Below, one piece after another: positions 16,539 through 24,623 of a DNA stretch of 64,000 nt (position 1 is the stretch's first letter; every line of letters starts with the position of its first letter). The position numbers and the translations under genes are program-made. The notes under the pieces are model-generated. The model was not told where the DNA came from, searched no databases, and saw only the letters and a program-made list of their open reading frames with translations. Source of the DNA: Labrys wisconsinensis (GTDB lineage Bacteria; Pseudomonadota; Alphaproteobacteria; Rhizobiales; Labraceae); assembly GCF_030814995.1 (NCBI RefSeq), contig NZ_JAUSVX010000010.1, forward strand, positions 124,001 to 188,000. Reading direction: 5' to 3'.

Positions 16539-17485
16539 CCGGGGCGACGCTGCTGCGCCGGCTCGGCGGCATCGGCTTTGCCGCCGTGCTGCTGGTGATC
16601 CTGCTCGCCGTCAATCTCTGGCTGGCGCCCGGCCGGTTCCGGCCGGAGGGCTGGGGGCTGCTCCTCGGCCTCGCCGCGCCGCTGATCGGCGCCGCCGTCG
16701 CCTCGACGCCGGCGATCCTGTCCGGCCGGGGCGGCATCGACGTCTCGGTGGGGCCGCAGATGGGCTTCGTCAACGCCGTGCTGATCCAGGTGCTGGTGCT
16801 GCGCTGCGGTGTCTCATCGCCCTGGCTGCTGGTGCCGGCGGCGCTCGCCCTCGGTGCGCTCATGGGGGCCGCCAACGGCGTGCTCGCCACGGTGCTGCGC
16901 ATCCAGCCGATCGTCGGCACGCTCGGCACCTATCTCGTGCTGTCCGGCGTCACCCTGGTCGTGCTGCCCGCCCCGGTCGGGCCGGCGCCCGCTTGGCTCA
17001 AGGCGCTGGCCGGCACCTGGTCGTTCCTGCCGCTCGGCCTGGTGTTCCTCTCCTGGGCCCTGCTGCGCCGGACGCCCTGGTACGAGCACCTGATGGCGGT
17101 GGGCAGCGACGACCGCGCCGCCTATACCGCCGGCGTGCCGATCACGGCCGTGCGCTTCCTCGCCTATGGCCTGACCGGCCTCTATGCCGGCGCGGCCGGG
17201 CTGATGCTGACGGCGCTGATCGGCTCGGCCGATCCCAATATCGGCCCGGCCTACACGCTGATCGCCATTTCCGCGGTGGCGCTCGGCGGGGTCAGCCTCG
17301 GCGGCGGGCGCGGCGGCCTCATCGGCGCGGCGATCGGCGCGCTCGACATCTTCCTCCTGCAGAACGCCCTCACCTTCTTCAACGTCTCGACCTTCGTGCT
17401 GCAGATCGCCTATGGCGCGATCCTGGTCGCCGCCGTCGTGCTCACCGCCCTGCAGACCCGCGCCGGAGCCCGGTCCCATGCGTGA
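16535..17485 (+). CDS. Sugar ABC transporter permease, RbsC type (first)
   Basis: This 316-residue inner-membrane protein has about eight to ten hydrophobic segments and the RbsC landmarks: ILSGRGGIDVSVGPQMGF, LRIQPIVGTLGTYLVLSGVTLV and the late glycine-rich AISAVALGGVSLGGGRGGLIGAAIGAL. The GTG start overlaps the ATPase stop. The stop overlaps the next permease start by 8 bases. Two permease genes in one operon suggest a heterodimeric channel, whereas classical RbsC works as a homodimer. Confidence 0.91.
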   Translation: MTGATLLRRLGGIGFAAVLLVILLAVNLWLAPGRFRPEGWGLLLGLAAPLIGAAVASTPAILSGRGGIDVSVGPQMGFVNAVLIQVLVLRCGVSSPWLLVPAALALGALMGAANGVLATVLRIQPIVGTLGTYLVLSGVTLVVLPAPVGPAPAWLKALAGTWSFLPLGLVFLSWALLRRTPWYEHLMAVGSDDRAAYTAGVPITAVRFLAYGLTGLYAGAAGLMLTALIGSADPNIGPAYTLIAISAVALGGVSLGGGRGGLIGAAIGALDIFLLQNALTFFNVSTFVLQIAYGAILVAAVVLTALQTRAGARSHA

Positions 17486-18437
17486 ACGCCTGCACGTCGA
17501 TCGCCGCGTCGCCGGCGCCTTCCTGATCGCCGCCGCGCTGCATGCCGTCGGCACGGCGCTGATCCCGGGCTATTCCGCGCCCTTCGCCATCCGGGCCATG
17601 CTGGTGCTGGCCTCGCTGCTGGCCGTCGCCTCGATCGGCCAGACCATCGTCGTCATCGTCGGCGGCATCGACCTCTCCATCCCCTTCCTGATCGGCTTCG
17701 CCAATGTCGTGGCCGCGGAGCTCACCGGCCGGGGCTGGCCCTTCGCGCTGGTCTGCCTGCTCGTCGCCGCCCTGGCGCTCGCCGTCGGCGCCTGCAACGG
17801 CGCGGTCTCGGCTGCGCTCGGCGTGCATCCCCTGATCGTCACCCTCGGCATCGGCACGGTGGTACAGGGCCTGGTCCTGCTGTGGACCGGCGGCTTTCCC
17901 TCGGGCTCGGCGCCCGCCGCGGTCTCCGCCTTCGTCTCGATCGGCGGCACCACCGGGCCGCTGCCGGTGCCGCCGCTGGTGCCGTGCTGCCTCGTCCTCG
18001 CCGTGCTGGTGGCCCTCGTCCTGGCGCGCACGCCGTTCGGCCGGCGCCTCTACGCCCTCGGCAGCAATCCCGGCGCGGCGCCGCTCGCCCTGATCCGGCC
18101 GGTGGCGCTCTGGGCCGCCGCCTTCGCGCTCTCGGCCCTGTTCGCGGCGCTCGCCGGCGTGCTGCTGCTCGGCTTCACCGGCTCGGCCTATGGTGCGGTC
18201 GGCCAGCCCTATCTCTTCCAGACCATCGCCGCCGTGGTGGTCGGCGGCACGGCGCTGACCGGCGGGCGCGGCTCCTATGCCGGCACCGTCGCCGGCGCGC
18301 TGGTGCTGACCGAGATCAACACGCTGCTCATCGGCCTCGGCCTGCAGCCTGCCAGCGTGCAGGCGGCGCTCGGCCTCGTCATCATCGCGCTGGTCTCGCT
18401 CTACGGGCGCGAGCCGCACATCCGCACCACGATCTAG
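17478..18437 (+). CDS. Sugar ABC transporter permease, RbsC type (second)
   Basis: This 319-residue inner-membrane protein shows the same family landmarks: VVIVGGIDLSIPFLIGFANV, LGVHPLIVTLGIGTVVQGLVL, RTPFGRRLYALGSNP and VVVGGTALTGGRGSYAGTVAGAL. It forms the channel with the 16535 permease. The last codon pair is ATC TAG, and that TAG falls inside the CTAG end of the 122-bp palindromic element that begins at 18434. The element therefore supplies the present stop codon, so the native C-terminus may have been altered by its insertion. Confidence 0.91.
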   Translation: MRERLHVDRRVAGAFLIAAALHAVGTALIPGYSAPFAIRAMLVLASLLAVASIGQTIVVIVGGIDLSIPFLIGFANVVAAELTGRGWPFALVCLLVAALALAVGACNGAVSAALGVHPLIVTLGIGTVVQGLVLLWTGGFPSGSAPAAVSAFVSIGGTTGPLPVPPLVPCCLVLAVLVALVLARTPFGRRLYALGSNPGAAPLALIRPVALWAAAFALSALFAALAGVLLLGFTGSAYGAVGQPYLFQTIAAVVVGGTALTGGRGSYAGTVAGALVLTEINTLLIGLGLQPASVQAALGLVIIALVSLYGREPHIRTTI

Positions 18438-18555
18438 TGTTGTGCTTCCGACGCTTGATCCCCGACCATTGCGTTGGAAGCACAACACAATGCATTGAAC
18501 CAACTAGGGTTCCGGGCTGACGGTTCGGAACGAACCGTTAGAGTCGGAACACTAG
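18434..18555. repeat. 122-bp palindromic interspersed element, copy 1
   Basis: The ends are inverted: CTAGTGTT at 18434-18441 and AACACTAG at 18548-18555. Inside, TGTTGTGCTTCCGACGC pairs with GCGTTGGAAGCACAACA as a 17-bp stem (one G-T), and ACGGTTC pairs with GAACCGT as a second, short hairpin. A second copy at 46071-46192 matches at 110 of 122 positions. The element sits exactly between the permease and the MaoC gene, gives the permease its TAG stop and ends 8 bases before the MaoC ATG. It has no transposase; it resembles small palindromic or MITE-like repeats. Confidence 0.85.
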
Positions 18556-18563
18556 GGGCTGCC

Positions 18564-19013
18564 ATGGAACGTCCGCGCTATTTCGAGGACTATGTGCTCG
18601 GCGAGGAGCGCCGCAGCCACGGGCGCACCATCACCGAGACCGACTTCGTCGTCCATGCCGGGCACACCGGCGACTTCTTCCCGCACCACATGGACGCCGA
18701 GCACATGAAGGCGAGCCCGTTCGGCCAGCGCATCGCCCACGGCACCATGACCTTCGCCATCGGCATCGGCCTCACCGCCAGCGAGATCAACCCGCTCGCC
18801 TTCACCTACGGCTATGACCGGCTGCGCTTTCCCCGGCCGGTGTTCATCGGCGACACCATCCACACCGTGCTGACGGTCTCGGCCCTGGAGCCCGACCCCA
18901 GGCGCCCGGACAAGGGCCGCGTGGTGGAGAGCTGCCGGGTCGTCAACCAGCGCGGCGAGACGGTGCTGGCCTGCGACCACGTGCTGCTCGCCGAGCGGCG
19001 CCCGGCCGCATGA
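18564..19013 (+). CDS. MaoC family dehydratase (R-specific enoyl-CoA hydratase type)
   Basis: This 149-residue single hot-dog protein has the complete active-site motif: GDFFPHHMDAEHM (Asp and His of DxxPxHxD) followed by FGQRIAHGTMTFAIG, and the conserved [18 protein letters not shown]. It should hydrate or dehydrate a CoA-linked enoyl compound. The open frame extends upstream into the palindromic element, but ATG at 18564, with AGGGG just before it, gives the normal family length. It probably belongs with the CoA-transferase operon upstream, from which the 122-bp element now separates it. Confidence 0.9.
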   Translation: MERPRYFEDYVLGEERRSHGRTITETDFVVHAGHTGDFFPHHMDAEHMKASPFGQRIAHGTMTFAIGIGLTASEINPLAFTYGYDRLRFPRPVFIGDTIHTVLTVSALEPDPRRPDKGRVVESCRVVNQRGETVLACDHVLLAERRPAA

Positions 19014-19030
19014 GCGGATGCGCCGGCCGG

Positions 19031-20014
19031 TCAGCGATCCTCGATGATGCGCAGATAGGCCGCGGTGACGAACAGGATGATGAGGCCGAACAGGATGCGG
19101 CGGGCGCCTTCGGGCATCTGCAGGATGGTCAGGAGCGTCGTCAGCACGGTCAGGATCAGGGCGCCGACGATCGTGCCGGCATAGCCGCCGCGGCCGCCGA
19201 AGATCGAGGTGCCGCCGATGACGGCCGCGGCGACGGAGGGCAGCAGCAGCGGATCGGCCAGCGACAGCGAGGACGGCGCCTTGACCAGGCCGAGATAGAG
19301 GAAGCCGGTGACGGCCGCGAGCAGCGAGGACAGGACGTAGAGCGCGATGATCACCTGCCAGTACCGCACGCCGGAGAGCCGGGCCGCCCGCTCGTTGTCG
19401 CCGACGGCATAGAGCAGGCGGCCGAAGCCGGTGCGGCCGAGCATCAGGACGAGGAGCGCGGCGACGGGCACGAACAGCGCCAGCGCGTTCGGGATGCCGT
19501 AGGTCAGGCCGGTGCCGAGCCAGGCCAGCACGTCCGGGATCTTCGTGCCCGAGGCGATGACCATGCGCTGGTAGACCTGCAGGCAGCCGGCGCCGACCAG
19601 GCTGGTGCCCAGCGTCATGATCAGCGGATGGACGCGGAAGATGCCGGCGCCGATGCCGTTGAGCAGGCCGATCAGCACGGCCGGGACCAGGGCGACGGCC
19701 ATCGCCACCGCCGGGTCGTGGTCCACGGCCAGCGAGGCGGTGATGAAGGCGGCCATGGTCGCCACCGTGGCGGCGGAGAGGTCGATGCCGCCCGTCAGCA
19801 TGGTGATGGTCTGGCAGCCCGCCAGCAGGGCGAGCGGGATGGCGAACTTCACGGTGTTGGCGAGCCAGCGCTCGTTGACGATGCCGGGCCGCAGCCCCTG
19901 CAGCACCGCGACCAGCACGATCAGGAGCACGACCAGCGGCACCAGCGGATGGTCGGCCATGAACCGCCGGACGCGCCGGCCGATCGGTGGCGATGCCGTG
20001 ACGCTGTCGCTCAT
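19031..20014 (-). CDS. Sugar ABC transporter permease, RbsC type
   Basis: This 327-residue inner-membrane protein has the family blocks TITMLTGGIDLSAATVATM, FRVHPLIMTLGTSLVGAGCLQV, RTGFGRLLYAVGDNERAARLSGV and AAVIGGTSIFGGRGGYAGTIVGAL. ATG at 20014 overlaps the stop of the partner permease (ATGA); the longer open frame upstream belongs to that gene read in another frame. It is the last gene of the operon that begins near 26926, converging on the MaoC gene at 19013. Confidence 0.92.
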   Translation of the reverse strand: MSDSVTASPPIGRRVRRFMADHPLVPLVVLLIVLVAVLQGLRPGIVNERWLANTVKFAIPLALLAGCQTITMLTGGIDLSAATVATMAAFITASLAVDHDPAVAMAVALVPAVLIGLLNGIGAGIFRVHPLIMTLGTSLVGAGCLQVYQRMVIASGTKIPDVLAWLGTGLTYGIPNALALFVPVAALLVLMLGRTGFGRLLYAVGDNERAARLSGVRYWQVIIALYVLSSLLAAVTGFLYLGLVKAPSSLSLADPLLLPSVAAAVIGGTSIFGGRGGYAGTIVGALILTVLTTLLTILQMPEGARRILFGLIILFVTAAYLRIIEDR

Positions 20015-20982
20015 CGAGCCCGCCCTCCGATGGCGAGGAAGGCGCCGAACATCACGACGACGACCATGATCGCTCCTTCGATGATCGAGGCGATGTTGGG
20101 ATCCACCGCGAGCAGGGTGAGGTCGGTGCGCACCAGCCGCAGCACGAAGACGGCGATGATCGGCCCGAGCAGGCCGCCGCGCCCGCCGCCCAGCGCCACG
20201 CCGCCGAGCACCACCGCCGCGACGCTGGCCAGGAGATAGGGGCCGGGGATGGGCGCGCCGATGCCCGTGCTCATGGTCAGGGCGAGGCCGCCCATGGCCG
20301 AGAACAGCCCGGCGCCGGCATAGGCGGCGATCCTGGTCCAGGCCACCGGCACGCCGCTGCGGAAGGCCGCCAGCTCGCTGCTGCCGATGGCGTAGATCGA
20401 CAGGCCGAGCCGCGAGCGCCGCAGCGGGATCCAGACGAGGCCGAGGCAGGCGAGCAGGAGCACCAGCGCCTTCGGGATCCAGGCGGTGACGTCCTCGGGC
20501 ACCCCCGGGAGCGGCACGGTGCCGACGATCGCCGCCCGCAGCCATTGCGCCGCGCCGCCGCCCGGCGCGGCGAGGACGAGCAGCGCCACGCCCTGCAGCA
20601 CGAACAGCATCGCCAGGGTCACCACGATGTCGGGCACCCGCGTCAGCACGATCAGGGCGCCGTTGAGTGCGCCGAGGCCGCATCCCAGCGCCAGCACGAA
20701 GGGCACCACCAGAAGGGCCTGCTGCTCGCTGGCCCCGTCCATCAGCACGGCGGCGGTGACGCTGGCGAGCGCCATCATCGCCGCCACCGACAGGTCGACG
20801 CCGCCGGCGATGACGACGATCGCCTGGGCCGCGACGGCGAAGGCATAGGGCAGCGCCGCGCGGACCAGCGAGCCGAAATCCTCCGCCCCGTAGCCGGGCT
20901 GGATCAGCTTGGTCGCGACCATCAGGGCGGCGAACAGGACGAGCAGGCCGGCGACCCAGCCCTGGCGGCGCAGCAGGCTCAT
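20011..20982 (-). CDS. Sugar ABC transporter permease, RbsC type
   Basis: This 323-residue inner-membrane protein carries AIVVIAGGVDLSVAAMMALASV, LTRVPDIVVTLAMLFVLQGVAL, RSRLGLSIYAIGSSELAAFRSGV and AAVVLGGVALGGGRGGLLGP. The start codon overlaps the ATPase stop and its own stop overlaps the next permease start, so ATPase and both channel subunits are translated as a coupled set. Two different permeases suggest a heterodimer, as in the importer at 13871-18437. Confidence 0.92.
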   Translation of the reverse strand: MSLLRRQGWVAGLLVLFAALMVATKLIQPGYGAEDFGSLVRAALPYAFAVAAQAIVVIAGGVDLSVAAMMALASVTAAVLMDGASEQQALLVVPFVLALGCGLGALNGALIVLTRVPDIVVTLAMLFVLQGVALLVLAAPGGGAAQWLRAAIVGTVPLPGVPEDVTAWIPKALVLLLACLGLVWIPLRRSRLGLSIYAIGSSELAAFRSGVPVAWTRIAAYAGAGLFSAMGGLALTMSTGIGAPIPGPYLLASVAAVVLGGVALGGGRGGLLGPIIAVFVLRLVRTDLTLLAVDPNIASIIEGAIMVVVVMFGAFLAIGGRAR

Positions 20983-22514
20983 CGCGGCCCTCCCGACGGA
21001 TCGGCAACCGCGGCCGGGAGGTCCGGCTCCTCCGTCGCCTCGCGCCGCAGCCCGTAGGCGGCGCGCGTCAGCGCCGCCTCGTCGGCGATCTCGGCAGGCA
21101 GGATGTCGACCACCCGGCCGCCGAAGATGACGATGGCGCGATCGCAGACGCGCTGCACCTCCTCCAGCTCCGAGGTGTAGAACAGCACGGACCGGCCCTG
21201 CCCGGCGAGGTCGCGCAGCAGCCGGTAGATCTCCTGCTTGGTGCCGACGTCGATGCCGCGCGTCGGGTCGAAGCACAGGATGGTGCGCGCCTCCGCCGCG
21301 ATCCAGCGGGCGATCGTCACCTTCTGCTGGTTGCCGCCGGAGAGGCGCTGCACCTCGCGCTGGGCTCGGGTGTCGATCTGCAGCCGGCGGATCGCCTCGG
21401 CCACCGCGGCCTGCTCGCGCCCCATGGCGATCGGCCCCCAGCGCCGCAACCGGGCGCTGAACGGCAGCGCGATGTTCTCGCGGACGGACCGGTGCATCAA
21501 GAGGGCGTCGGAGCGGTCGCCCGGGACATAGGCGATGCCGGCGCGGATCGCGTCCGCGGGATGGCCGAACCGGACCGGCCGGCCATCGACCTCGATCGTG
21601 CCGCCGGAGGGCTGGATCGAGCCCGCGAGGGCACCGAACAATTCGTCCTGCCCCTGCCCCTCGAGCGCGACCACGCCGGCGACCTCGCCGTCGCCGAGGT
21701 CGAGCGAGACGTCGGCGAGCTTGGTGCCGACCTGAAGGTTGCGCACGCTGAGGCGGGGCGCGGACCCGGCGGCCCGTCCACCCCCGCCGCCGGCGGCCGC
21801 GCCGCGCGTCTTGACGATGCGGCTGCCCAGCATCAGCTCGACGATCCGCTCCTCCGCGCCGGGGGCCATGGCGACCACGCCGACGGTCTCGCCGTCGCGC
21901 AGCACGGTGGCGCGGTCGCACAGGGCCGAGATCTCGACGAAGCGGTGCGAGATGAAGATCACTGAGCGCCCGGTGCGGCTCTGGCCGCGCACCACCGCCA
22001 TGACGCGCTCGGCGAGGTCTGCCGGCAGCGCCGCCGTCATCTCGTCGAGCAGCAGCACGTCCGGCTCGGCGGCGAGCGCCCGGGCGAGATCGAGCACCCG
22101 CAGCACCGCGAGCGGAATGTCGCGCGCGCGCTCGCCGAGGTCGAGGTCGGGCACGCCGAGTTCGCGCACCCAGGCGCGGAAGGGTTCGACGGGCGTGCCG
22201 GTCAGGCGCAGGTTGTCGGCGACGTCGAGATCGGGAACAAGCGAGGGCTCCTGGTAGACCGGGACCAGCCCGGCGCGCCGCGCCGCCGCCGGCGAGCCGA
22301 GCGCGCGGGCCTCGCCGCGGATCAGGATGCGGCCGGCGTCCGGGCGCACCGCCCCGGTCAGGATCTTGACGAGCGTCGACTTGCCGGCGCCGTTGGCGCC
22401 CATCAGGGCGTGGACCTCGCCGGGCTCGATCGAGAGCGAGGCGTTGCGCAGCGCCGCGACGGCGCCGTAGCGCTTCGCCACGCCGGACGCGTCCAGGAGG
22501 GGTTGGGAGGCCAC
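20979..22514 (-). CDS. Sugar ABC transporter ATPase, RbsA type (two ABC domains)
   Basis: This 511-residue protein holds two ABC domains. The first has Walker A GANGAGKST near residue 40, signature-like IPLAVLRVLDLARAL and Walker B VLLLDEMTAAL. The second has the degenerate ALEGQGQDELFG in place of Walker A, a perfect LSGGNQQKVTIARW signature and ILCFDPTRGIDVGTK. A glycine/alanine-rich linker separates the domains near residue 250. It energises the importer of the binding protein at 22593. A strong hairpin lies in the spacer before it. In contrast to the 15074-16538 pair, this RbsA is unsplit. Confidence 0.93.
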   Translation of the reverse strand: MASQPLLDASGVAKRYGAVAALRNASLSIEPGEVHALMGANGAGKSTLVKILTGAVRPDAGRILIRGEARALGSPAAARRAGLVPVYQEPSLVPDLDVADNLRLTGTPVEPFRAWVRELGVPDLDLGERARDIPLAVLRVLDLARALAAEPDVLLLDEMTAALPADLAERVMAVVRGQSRTGRSVIFISHRFVEISALCDRATVLRDGETVGVVAMAPGAEERIVELMLGSRIVKTRGAAAGGGGGRAAGSAPRLSVRNLQVGTKLADVSLDLGDGEVAGVVALEGQGQDELFGALAGSIQPSGGTIEVDGRPVRFGHPADAIRAGIAYVPGDRSDALLMHRSVRENIALPFSARLRRWGPIAMGREQAAVAEAIRRLQIDTRAQREVQRLSGGNQQKVTIARWIAAEARTILCFDPTRGIDVGTKQEIYRLLRDLAGQGRSVLFYTSELEEVQRVCDRAIVIFGGRVVDILPAEIADEAALTRAAYGLRREATEEPDLPAAVADPSGGPR

Positions 22515-22541
22515 GGCGTTCCTGCCGGTTCGAAGAGAAGG

Positions 22542-22574
22542 CGCCGGAGCGCGGGAGGGTCCCGCGCTCCGGCG
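22542..22574. other. Perfect 15-bp hairpin between binding-protein and ATPase genes
   Basis: CGCCGGAGCGCGGGA pairs perfectly with TCCCGCGCTCCGGCG around a GGG loop, in the 78-bp spacer after the binding-protein stop. No T-run follows on the transcribed strand, so it is more likely an mRNA-protecting or partial attenuation structure than a full terminator. Such hairpins set the excess of binding protein over membrane components; that role is inferred. Confidence 0.65.
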
Positions 22575-22592
22575 GCGATCATGATCCGGCGA

Positions 22593-23633
22593 TCACTCGC
22601 CCGGGCCCTTGCAGGCGATGATCTGCTGCTTGGTGTAGGTGGTCCAGTCCGGGATCGAGATGCTCACCGGCCATTCCGGATTGAGCGACGGGTCGGCCGC
22701 GGCCTTGAGCTTCTCCTTGCCCGCCTCGTCGGCATTGTCCCAGATCTGCGGCTCGACCAGCACCGTCTTCTCGGCCGGCTTCTTGCCGTCGAGAATCTGC
22801 AACGCCAGCGTCACGCCGGCGCCGCCGATCGAGCCGGGATTGGTCACCGCCGCGCCGGTGAGGCCCTTGACCGAGCTGAGCTGGCCGACGAAGCCGGCAT
22901 TGTCGGCGCCGACGACCGGCACCATCGTCGCCTGGGATTCGACCAGCGCGTCGACGATGACGTTGTCGATGCCGGAGGTCCAGATGCCCTCGAACGGCGT
23001 GCCCGTCGCCAGGAAGTCGAGGATCTGCTGCTTGGCCTGGTCCTGCTGCCAGCCGGTGAACGTCTCGTGCACCACCTTCACGCCGGGGAACTCGGCCAGC
23101 GCCTTCTTGAACCCCTTGTCGCGATCGGTATCGGCGGAGGCGCCGGCGGCGCCGCGCATGTAGACGACGCCGCCCTTGCCGCCCATCCGCTGGAACAGCC
23201 ATTTGGCGCCGAGATAGGCATATTCCTGCTGGTTGTTGGAGATGACATAGGCCGACGGCTCGGTGACCGCCTGGTCGACCGCGACCACCACGATGCCGGC
23301 CTTGGTCGCCTCGGCGATGGCGGCGTTGACGCCGGCGGGATCGGCCGGGTTGACGACGATCGCGTCGACATGGGCACTGATCAGGTTGCGGATGTCCTCC
23401 AGCTGGCCGGCGGCATCGGTGTTGCGATGGGCGATGTTGAGCTTGGCCACCTTGCCCGAGGCGAGCGCCTGGGCCTTCATGGCGCAGACCATCTCCTCGC
23501 GCCAGCCATTGCCCTGCACCGTGTTGGAGACGCCGATGGTGTAGCTGTCCTTCGCCGCCGCGCCGGCGATGGATGCAACCAGCGCCGCGCCGGCGAGCAG
23601 CGGCAGCACCGCCGAATGTCCGAATCTGTGCAT
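22593..23633 (-). CDS. Periplasmic sugar-binding protein, RbsB type
   Basis: This 346-residue protein has a Sec signal peptide (LPLLAGAALVASIAGAAA) followed by the type 1 binding fold: YTIGVSNTVQGNGWREEMVCAMKAQ, DAIVVNPADPAGVNAAIAEATKAGIVVVAVDQAV, then DRDKGFKKALAEFPGVKVV and WTSGIDNVIVDALV. It delivers ligand to the ATPase and two permeases encoded downstream. A GGGAGGAAAC ribosome site precedes the ATG. The metabolic genes upstream (isomerase, mannitol-dehydrogenase family, SDR) suggest a polyol, ketose or uronate ligand. Confidence 0.92.
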   Translation of the reverse strand: MHRFGHSAVLPLLAGAALVASIAGAAAKDSYTIGVSNTVQGNGWREEMVCAMKAQALASGKVAKLNIAHRNTDAAGQLEDIRNLISAHVDAIVVNPADPAGVNAAIAEATKAGIVVVAVDQAVTEPSAYVISNNQQEYAYLGAKWLFQRMGGKGGVVYMRGAAGASADTDRDKGFKKALAEFPGVKVVHETFTGWQQDQAKQQILDFLATGTPFEGIWTSGIDNVIVDALVESQATMVPVVGADNAGFVGQLSSVKGLTGAAVTNPGSIGGAGVTLALQILDGKKPAEKTVLVEPQIWDNADEAGKEKLKAAADPSLNPEWPVSISIPDWTTYTKQQIIACKGPGE

Positions 23634-23679
23634 GTTTCCTCCCGTTGTTGTTGTGGAGACGATTGTCCCGCCTCCGCCG

Positions 23680-24594
23680 TCACTTGACCAGGGGCCGCAA
23701 CACGTCCCTGGCCAAGAGAAAGCCGCGCTTCAACGCTTCGTCGCTTCCTTCGAAGCGCCGGTCCTCGTGCTCGATGACGACCGGGCCATCGTAGCCCGTC
23801 CGATAGAGCCCGGAGAAGATGGTTCGCCAGTCGACCTCGCCGAGCCCCGGCATGCGCGGGATCTGCCAGCCCATGCCGGCCGAGAGGATGCCGCGCTCGT
23901 AGAGGCCGTCGCGGTCGATCATCAGGTCCTTGGCGTGCACGTGCAGCATGTGCGGGCCGAATTCGCGGATGAAGCGGGCCTGGTCGATCATCTGCCAGAC
24001 CAGGTGCGAGGGATCGAAGTTCATGCCCACCGCCCCGTCCCAGGCCTCGAGGATGCGGCGCCAGACCTGGGGCGCATAGGCGATGTTGTGCCCGCCCGGC
24101 CACTCGTCGGGGGAGAAGATCATCGGGCAGTTCTCGAAGGCGAGCCGGACGCCGTTGTCGCGGGCATGGGCGATGATGTCGGGCCAGACCTTCAGCGCCT
24201 CCTGCCAGTTGGCGTCGACGGCCTGCGCCGCGTCGCCGCCGCAGAAGGTGTTGACCACGCCGACGCCCATGCGCCCTGCGGCGGCGATCACCTGCCTGAG
24301 ATGCTCGATCACCGTGCTGCGATGCGCGGCATCGGGATGGAGCGGGTTGGGATAATAGCCGAGCGCCGAGATCGACAGCCCCTTGCCGCCGAGCATGGCG
24401 ACGATGTCCCTGCCCTCCGCGGCCGAGAGGCCGGCGACGTCGATATGGCTGGTCCCGGCATAGCGGCGGCTCGGACCGGACGATCTCGGCCAGCAGGCGA
24501 TCTCCAGCGTCTCGAAGCCGGCCGAGGCCGCCCAGTCCGCCACCGCGGCGAGCGGCGTGTCCGGGAACGGCGCGGTCAGGATCCCGAGTTTCAT
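23680..24594 (-). CDS. Sugar phosphate isomerase/epimerase family protein (xylose isomerase-like TIM barrel)
   Basis: This 304-residue protein has the AP endonuclease 2/xylose isomerase-like fold. Metal and substrate residues are visible in VRLAFENCPM (Glu), VGMNFDPSHLVWQ (Asp, His), HMLHVHAKD (His, His, Asp) and GPVVIEHED (Glu). ATG at 24594 with GGAGGAGATG around it fits the family length; the open frame continues upstream without support. Such proteins isomerise or epimerise sugars, including keto-inositol and 3-keto-sugars. It lies in the operon between the polyol-dehydrogenase-type gene and the importer. Confidence 0.88.
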   Translation of the reverse strand: MKLGILTAPFPDTPLAAVADWAASAGFETLEIACWPRSSGPSRRYAGTSHIDVAGLSAAEGRDIVAMLGGKGLSISALGYYPNPLHPDAAHRSTVIEHLRQVIAAAGRMGVGVVNTFCGGDAAQAVDANWQEALKVWPDIIAHARDNGVRLAFENCPMIFSPDEWPGGHNIAYAPQVWRRILEAWDGAVGMNFDPSHLVWQMIDQARFIREFGPHMLHVHAKDLMIDRDGLYERGILSAGMGWQIPRMPGLGEVDWRTIFSGLYRTGYDGPVVIEHEDRRFEGSDEALKRGFLLARDVLRPLVK

Positions 24595-24623
24595 CTCCTC
24601 CCTCCCTCTTGCTGCATTGCGGT

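Noticed and set aside
18474-18555. The palindromic element reads open in one frame in both copies (EAQHxALNQL... GSERTVRVGTL) and joins the MaoC frame, as if it coded a peptide.
   Set aside because: Of the seven differences between the copies in this frame three are silent and four change residues, so there is no sign of protein selection. The family length of MaoC and the AGGGG site favour ATG 18564.
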